DNA from: Lachnospiraceae bacterium UBA7026
GTDB lineage: Bacteria; Bacillota; Clostridia; Lachnospirales; Lachnospiraceae
DNA length: 16,024 bases
NCBI GenBank assembly: GCA_002494165.1
Contig: DLBH01000082.1
Coordinates: 1 to 16,024 of the forward strand
Direction: 5' to 3'
Shown here piece after piece: positions 12,636 to 16,024 of the stretch; the stretch's first letter is position 1; each line of letters begins with the position of its first letter. A model generated the notes under the pieces. It was not told the origin of the DNA, ran no database searches, and saw only the letters and a list, made by a program, of their open reading frames with translations. The translations under genes were made by a program, and so were the position numbers.

Positions 12636-12926
12636 ATGTTTAAGAATAAACATCTTTTTTTCCCAAATCTTATCAAAAAGCATAATAATCAGAAAAAAGA
12701 AGAGATACCTCCGTACTCTGTGAAATATGAAGGCTTTTACCAAAAGACCGAAGTCAAGTCCTTCGATACTGAGGAAGATGGAGAGGAAGCCATCCGGGTC
12801 TTTCTTCATGATAAGACAGTGAAGAATTCCCTCCTGACCAACTTCTATGAGAACGACCGGGTAGCTGAGATCAGTGACCCCGATGGCAACGACTGGTACT
12901 GCTGCACCAGACTCTGGGTTCCCTGA
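12636..12926 (+). CDS. Hypothetical protein, 96 residues
   Basis: ATG 12636 is preceded by GAGAAGG at seven bases' distance. The product is hydrophilic, with a basic N-terminus ('MFKNKHLFFPNLIKKHNNQKK'), a central acidic 'SFDTEEDGEEAIRVFLHD' segment and a C-terminal 'FYENDRVAEISDPDGNDWYC'. There is no signal peptide or membrane helix, and I recognise no family. It ends 18 bp before the end of the convergent TetR gene without a terminator between them. The AT-rich first 25 codons differ from the GC-richer remainder, so the true start could be internal, though no good internal site is seen. It could be a target of the neighbouring regulator, but this is only proximity. Confidence 0.6.
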   Translation: MFKNKHLFFPNLIKKHNNQKKEEIPPYSVKYEGFYQKTEVKSFDTEEDGEEAIRVFLHDKTVKNSLLTNFYENDRVAEISDPDGNDWYCCTRLWVP

Positions 12927-12944
12927 GGGAGATTTGGTCCGCCA

Positions 12945-13472
12945 TCATTCTTTAAAATAGATGTCTCTGAGGAAGGAAGGCATGGACTGGAACATCATGG
13001 CCACGATGGTCTCCGATGAGGTCACATTGTCCTCCAGCACCCAGTCCTTAGTCATGCCTACCGTACCGTAGCAGTAGAGCTTTATGCTGAATTTTACCTG
13101 TTCATCCAAGACCTCTTTACCGGACATTTCCATGGCCAGATTAGTATACTCTTTGACAAAGTACTCATACATATATTGCCAGAGAGCGTTCTGGGAAGTA
13201 TCCTCATAGGCCCGCTTATAAAAGAGCATCTCATTTTTCATCTCTTTCATACTCTGGGCTGCCTGCTTCAGGTCTATGATATTTACCTGGGAGGCGGACT
13301 GGTAGAATATCCATGCCACCAGTTCGTATTTGTCTTTAAAATGATAATAAAAGGTAGATCTTTCTATCTCAGCGGCGTCACAGATTTCTGTGACCCTTAT
13401 TTTATTTATGGGTTTTTTAGTCATCAACTTCTTCATTTTATCTGCGATCCAAAGCTTGGTCCTGTCTGCCAT
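12945..13472 (-). CDS. TetR/AcrR family transcriptional regulator
   Basis: A 175-residue protein with GAGGG before ATG 13472 on the minus strand. The N-terminal helix-turn-helix is canonical: 'INKIRVTEICDAAEIERSTF' then 'YYHFKDKYELVAWIFYQ' (about residues 22-55). The C-terminal ligand domain (~60-170) is helical and short, resembling the DhaS-like / TetR_C_8 type ('YEYFVKEYTNLAM', 'KLYCYGTVGMTKDWV'). The ligand is unknown. The gene is divergent from the dCache phosphatase gene across 422 bp, and its own promoter region carries a palindrome that could be its operator. It is convergent with the 96-residue protein gene. Confidence 0.9.
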   Translation of the reverse strand: MADRTKLWIADKMKKLMTKKPINKIRVTEICDAAEIERSTFYYHFKDKYELVAWIFYQSASQVNIIDLKQAAQSMKEMKNEMLFYKRAYEDTSQNALWQYMYEYFVKEYTNLAMEMSGKEVLDEQVKFSIKLYCYGTVGMTKDWVLEDNVTSSETIVAMMFQSMPSFLRDIYFKE

Positions 13473-13894
13473 AATTTTCCCTCAATTCTCTTATAATGAT
13501 AACTGCCGGTGATCAGCTCAAAGATTTGTTAAGGATTATACCATATGTCCTGCCGGCAGCTTTTATCATCCATTTCCTGGTATTGTCATTATACTTCTGA
13601 CCCGAAGCTATTTCAACATCAGCCAGGGATTCTGACTTTTTCAATCAATAAAATGCGTCCCATCGTCTTTTTAGAAGCCGGCTCCTCCCTGTAGCTCCAG
13701 AGACAGTTCATTTTTAAAAAGGAAGACCTTCCTGTAAGAAAAGCCACCACCAAACCTGAAATCCATGGTATATTAAATGATGTGTAATCTGATTAGACCG
13801 ATTTAGTCCGGACTGATTTAAACGAATAATAATAAAGCTGGTATAAGCGGGTCTGATATAGTACCTGGACCCATCGCACTAAGGAGGAAGCTTT
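13473..13894. other. Divergent control region between the TetR and phosphatase genes
   Basis: No gene is present. On the minus strand, TGGTATAAT (13543-13535) is an extended -10 for tetR with a start near 13528. CTGCCGGCAG, a perfect 10-bp palindrome, lies at 13550-13559 where its -35 should be, and CTGCCGG recurs at 13503-13509. Towards the phosphatase gene there is a second perfect palindrome, AGTCCGGACT at 13805-13814, immediately before TTAAAC (13818-13823) and the extended -10 TGGTATAAG (13839-13847). Confidence 0.55.
13818..13847 (+). promoter_or_regulatory. Probable promoter of the dCache-SpoIIE gene
   Basis: TTAAAC at 13818-13823, an 18-bp spacer and TATAAG at 13842-13847 with an upstream TG (extended -10) predict a start near 13854, 41 nt before the TTG start. 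The 10-bp palindrome AGTCCGGACT ends four bases before the -35. Confidence 0.45.
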
Positions 13895-16024
13895 TTGAAA
13901 AAAATATTAGGAATTACATTCGGAGGACTACAGAAAAAAACTGTCACCCTTGTCCTGATGGTCCTTTTTATGACCATAGGCCTGCTGTCATTGATCTCCA
14001 TTTACCAGGAGAAGATGCTGGTCCGTCTGGTCAATAAAACCAATACTGAGCAGCAGGATTCCATTTCCAGATCTTCAGAGGAAACTATGGCCAGTTTACT
14101 GAAGGAATCCATGATTAACTCCACCAGGCTCCAGGCCAATATAGCGGACAGTGATTTTTCAGAGGTGGTCAATAATGTCTCCATGCTGCAGAGCATGGCC
14201 CAGGGTCTCTATACCAACAGAGCCTCCCTGACTCCTGTTCCCTATGATTTACCGGACCTTGCAAAGGACGGCAGCTATTCGGCCATGGTCCTCCATGAAG
14301 AGGGTGTTGACTACACCCAGTCAGAATATCTTGGCATCATTGCCCATATGAGTGACCCCATGATTGCCCTGGCTGAAAATTCAGAGAAAATAAGTGGCTG
14401 CTATATCGGTCTTGCCGACGGCACCCACCTGGGTATAGACTCCAATACGAAAAATAAATACGATGAAAATGGAAATCTGATTCCCTTTCCTGTCCGCCAG
14501 AGGCCCTGGTACCAGGGGGCAGTAGAAAAGGGCGGTCTTTATTTTACCGGTCTGGAAAAAGATGCTTTCACCGGTGAGCCCGGCATAACCTGCTCCATGC
14601 CTATCATGGCAGACGGCAAGCCGATCGGCGTTGCCGGCATCGATATCCTGCTGGAAAATATGAATGATTTCATCAAGGCCTCCGCCGACAGCGAGGGAAT
14701 CGTCTTCATCGTTAATGACCAGGGACAGGTGATTCTGGCAACGGAAGGCAATGAGCTTTTTAACCCGGAAGCCGGAGATCAGACCCAGGACCTGCGAAAA
14801 AGTGACAATAAAGACCTGGCCGCTTTTATAAACCAGTCCCTGAAACAGACGACGGACCTGGCCCTCATTGAGATCAACCATAAGAAGTATTACATGGTTG
14901 GATCACCGGTGCCCACCATCGGCTGGTCTGTGGTCTCGGCCGTTGATCAGCAAGTCACCGGCCAGATGGAAAAGCAGTTACTGGATGATTATGCCAGAAT
15001 CAATGACCAGGCCACCAGCCAGTTCAGGCAAGGTACGGACAAGACCATAAAAACCGGTCTCCTGGTCCTGCTCTTTATCATTCTTTTATCCACTTTTGCA
15101 GCTCTGGTTGCTGCCCACAGGATCGTCAAACCCATCGAAGACATCACCAGGGACATCAACGATTGCGGTAAAACCGGCCAGCTTTTTGTCATGAAGGAGG
15201 CCTACAGGACCAATGACGAGATCGAAATCCTGGCCGAGTCTTTCGACGACCTGTCGAAGAAAACAAAGAAATATATAGAGGATATCACGGAAATCACCAA
15301 AGAAAAGGAGAGGGTCAGCACTGAGCTGCAGATGGCCAACCGTATCCAGACCAGTATGCTGCCCGGCGTCTTCCCGCCTTATCCCGACCGGAAGGAGTTT
15401 GACATCTTTGCCTCCATGGATCCGGCCAGAGAGGTAGGCGGAGATTTCTATGACTTCTTCTTAATCGATGATGACCACCTGTGCATGGTCATGGCAGATG
15501 TAAGTGGCAAGGGGGTTCCGGCTGCCTTGTTCATGATGATCTCCAAAGTTATCCTCCAAAGCTGCGCCATGCTGGGCCGGGGAGCCGGAGAGATCCTGGT
15601 CAAGACCAATGAAGCCATCTGCTCCAGCAACCAGGTGGATATGTTCGTCACCGTCTGGCTGGGCATCCTGGAGATTAGCAGCGGTAAGATCACTGCCGCC
15701 AATGCCGGCCATGAGTACCCTGCCTTGATGAAAGATGGCCGTTTCTCCCTGCTGAAGGACAAGCACGGCCTGGTCATCGGGGGTATGGACGGAGTCAATT
15801 ACAAGGAATACGAAATCAGTCTGGAACCGGGTGACAAGCTTTTCCTTTACACAGACGGTATTCCCGAAGCTTCTGACCAGGATAAGAAGATGTTTGGCAC
15901 AGACAGGATGGTCGATGCCCTCAACAGGGCGGCAACGGCTTCCCCCCGGGAAATTCTTGCCCAGGTCAGCCAGTCCGTTGAAGACTTTATTAAAGGAGCG
16001 GAACAGTTTGACGATATGACCATG
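13895..16024 (+). CDS. dCache-HAMP-SpoIIE/RsbU transmembrane phosphatase (3' end outside window)
   Basis: The frame is open for 710 codons to the window edge, starting at TTG 13895 behind AAGGAGG at 13881-13887. Domains: membrane helix 16-36; extracytoplasmic dCache sensor to about 385, with 'GCYIGLADGTHLGI' and 'RQRPWYQGAV' (Arg203, Trp205, Tyr206) and Asp250 in 'GVAGIDI'; second helix ~388-408; HAMP ~408-460; coiled linker with 'ELQMANRIQTSMLPGVFP'; then a PP2C-type SpoIIE domain from ~485. Its metal ligands are visible: 'EVGGDFYD' (Asp517), 'ADVSGKGVPAALFM' (Asp535), 'NAGHEYPAL', 'YTDGIPEA' and the terminal 'FDDMTM'. Family members usually end a few residues past this point, so little is missing. 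It should dephosphorylate an anti-sigma-factor antagonist in response to an outside ligand. R-x-W-Y plus the later Asp resembles the amino-acid-binding dCache signature, which is suggestive only. Confidence 0.93.
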   Translation, partial: MKKILGITFGGLQKKTVTLVLMVLFMTIGLLSLISIYQEKMLVRLVNKTNTEQQDSISRSSEETMASLLKESMINSTRLQANIADSDFSEVVNNVSMLQSMAQGLYTNRASLTPVPYDLPDLAKDGSYSAMVLHEEGVDYTQSEYLGIIAHMSDPMIALAENSEKISGCYIGLADGTHLGIDSNTKNKYDENGNLIPFPVRQRPWYQGAVEKGGLYFTGLEKDAFTGEPGITCSMPIMADGKPIGVAGIDILLENMNDFIKASADSEGIVFIVNDQGQVILATEGNELFNPEAGDQTQDLRKSDNKDLAAFINQSLKQTTDLALIEINHKKYYMVGSPVPTIGWSVVSAVDQQVTGQMEKQLLDDYARINDQATSQFRQGTDKTIKTGLLVLLFIILLSTFAALVAAHRIVKPIEDITRDINDCGKTGQLFVMKEAYRTNDEIEILAESFDDLSKKTKKYIEDITEITKEKERVSTELQMANRIQTSMLPGVFPPYPDRKEFDIFASMDPAREVGGDFYDFFLIDDDHLCMVMADVSGKGVPAALFMMISKVILQSCAMLGRGAGEILVKTNEAICSSNQVDMFVTVWLGILEISSGKITAANAGHEYPALMKDGRFSLLKDKHGLVIGGMDGVNYKEYEISLEPGDKLFLYTDGIPEASDQDKKMFGTDRMVDALNRAATASPREILAQVSQSVEDFIKGAEQFDDMTM

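Noticed and set aside
14381..14881. A 166-codon minus-strand open frame inside the dCache domain region
   Set aside because: The plus strand encodes a continuous dCache-HAMP-SpoIIE protein through this segment; the antisense frame has no motifs.

Overview
The window looks like chromosomal DNA of an anaerobic, low-to-mid GC Firmicute of the Clostridia, most likely Lachnospiraceae or a near relative. The reasons are strong AAGGAGG-type ribosome binding sites, sigma-A promoters, a DUF3842 protein, a clostridial zinc-finger membrane protein, a fused amino-acid ABC receptor/permease, and a Crp/Fnr regulator divergent from a ferredoxin-like gene. This is inferred from protein character and gene order, without any database search.

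Layout. 1-1095: the tail of an unidentified gene, then a decayed X-prolyl dipeptidyl-peptidase (S15/CocE) that has lost its N-terminus and an internal block carrying the catalytic His. 1206-2318: membrane protein with two RanBP2-type zinc fingers. 2334-4821: promoter, a receptor-permease fusion and its overlapping ATPase (one amino-acid importer operon), then a hairpin. 4860-5333: DUF3842 gene with its own promoter. 5305-5528: a 39-bp tandem array that grows out of the 3' end of that gene. 5525-6474: a near-consensus promoter at the edge of the array, a ~150-nt leader ending in an intrinsic terminator, and two overlapping genes for small membrane proteins of unknown function. 6528-6594: long hairpin terminator. 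6688-8330: Crp/Fnr regulator (minus) and ferredoxin-like protein (plus), divergent around a perfect 8-2-8 palindrome that sits at -41.5 of the likely ferredoxin promoter. 8487-8648: degenerate ~32-bp tandem repeats. 8671-10526: M20 amidohydrolase and, convergent with it and sharing a CTAG stop overlap, acetolactate decarboxylase with an elaborate control region. 11021-12329: flavodoxin-fold oxidoreductase, strong terminator, GNAT acetyltransferase. 12330-12635: non-coding stretch with dyads, hairpins and an orphan Shine-Dalgarno. 12636-13472: 96-aa unknown protein and a convergent TetR regulator. 13895-16024 (runs off the window): dCache-HAMP-SpoIIE/RsbU phosphatase receptor.

How they fit. 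The clearest functional units are the amino-acid importer operon, the Crp/Fnr-ferredoxin redox-type regulon, and acetoin formation by the decarboxylase. Several genes point to sensing of outside or redox conditions (Crp/Fnr, dCache phosphatase, TetR). I see no RNA genes, CRISPR array, transposase, phage or complete mobile element. The most unusual items are the gene-derived 39-bp array with the promoter at its edge, the terminator-bearing leader of the two-gene membrane module, and the Crp/Fnr operator geometry.
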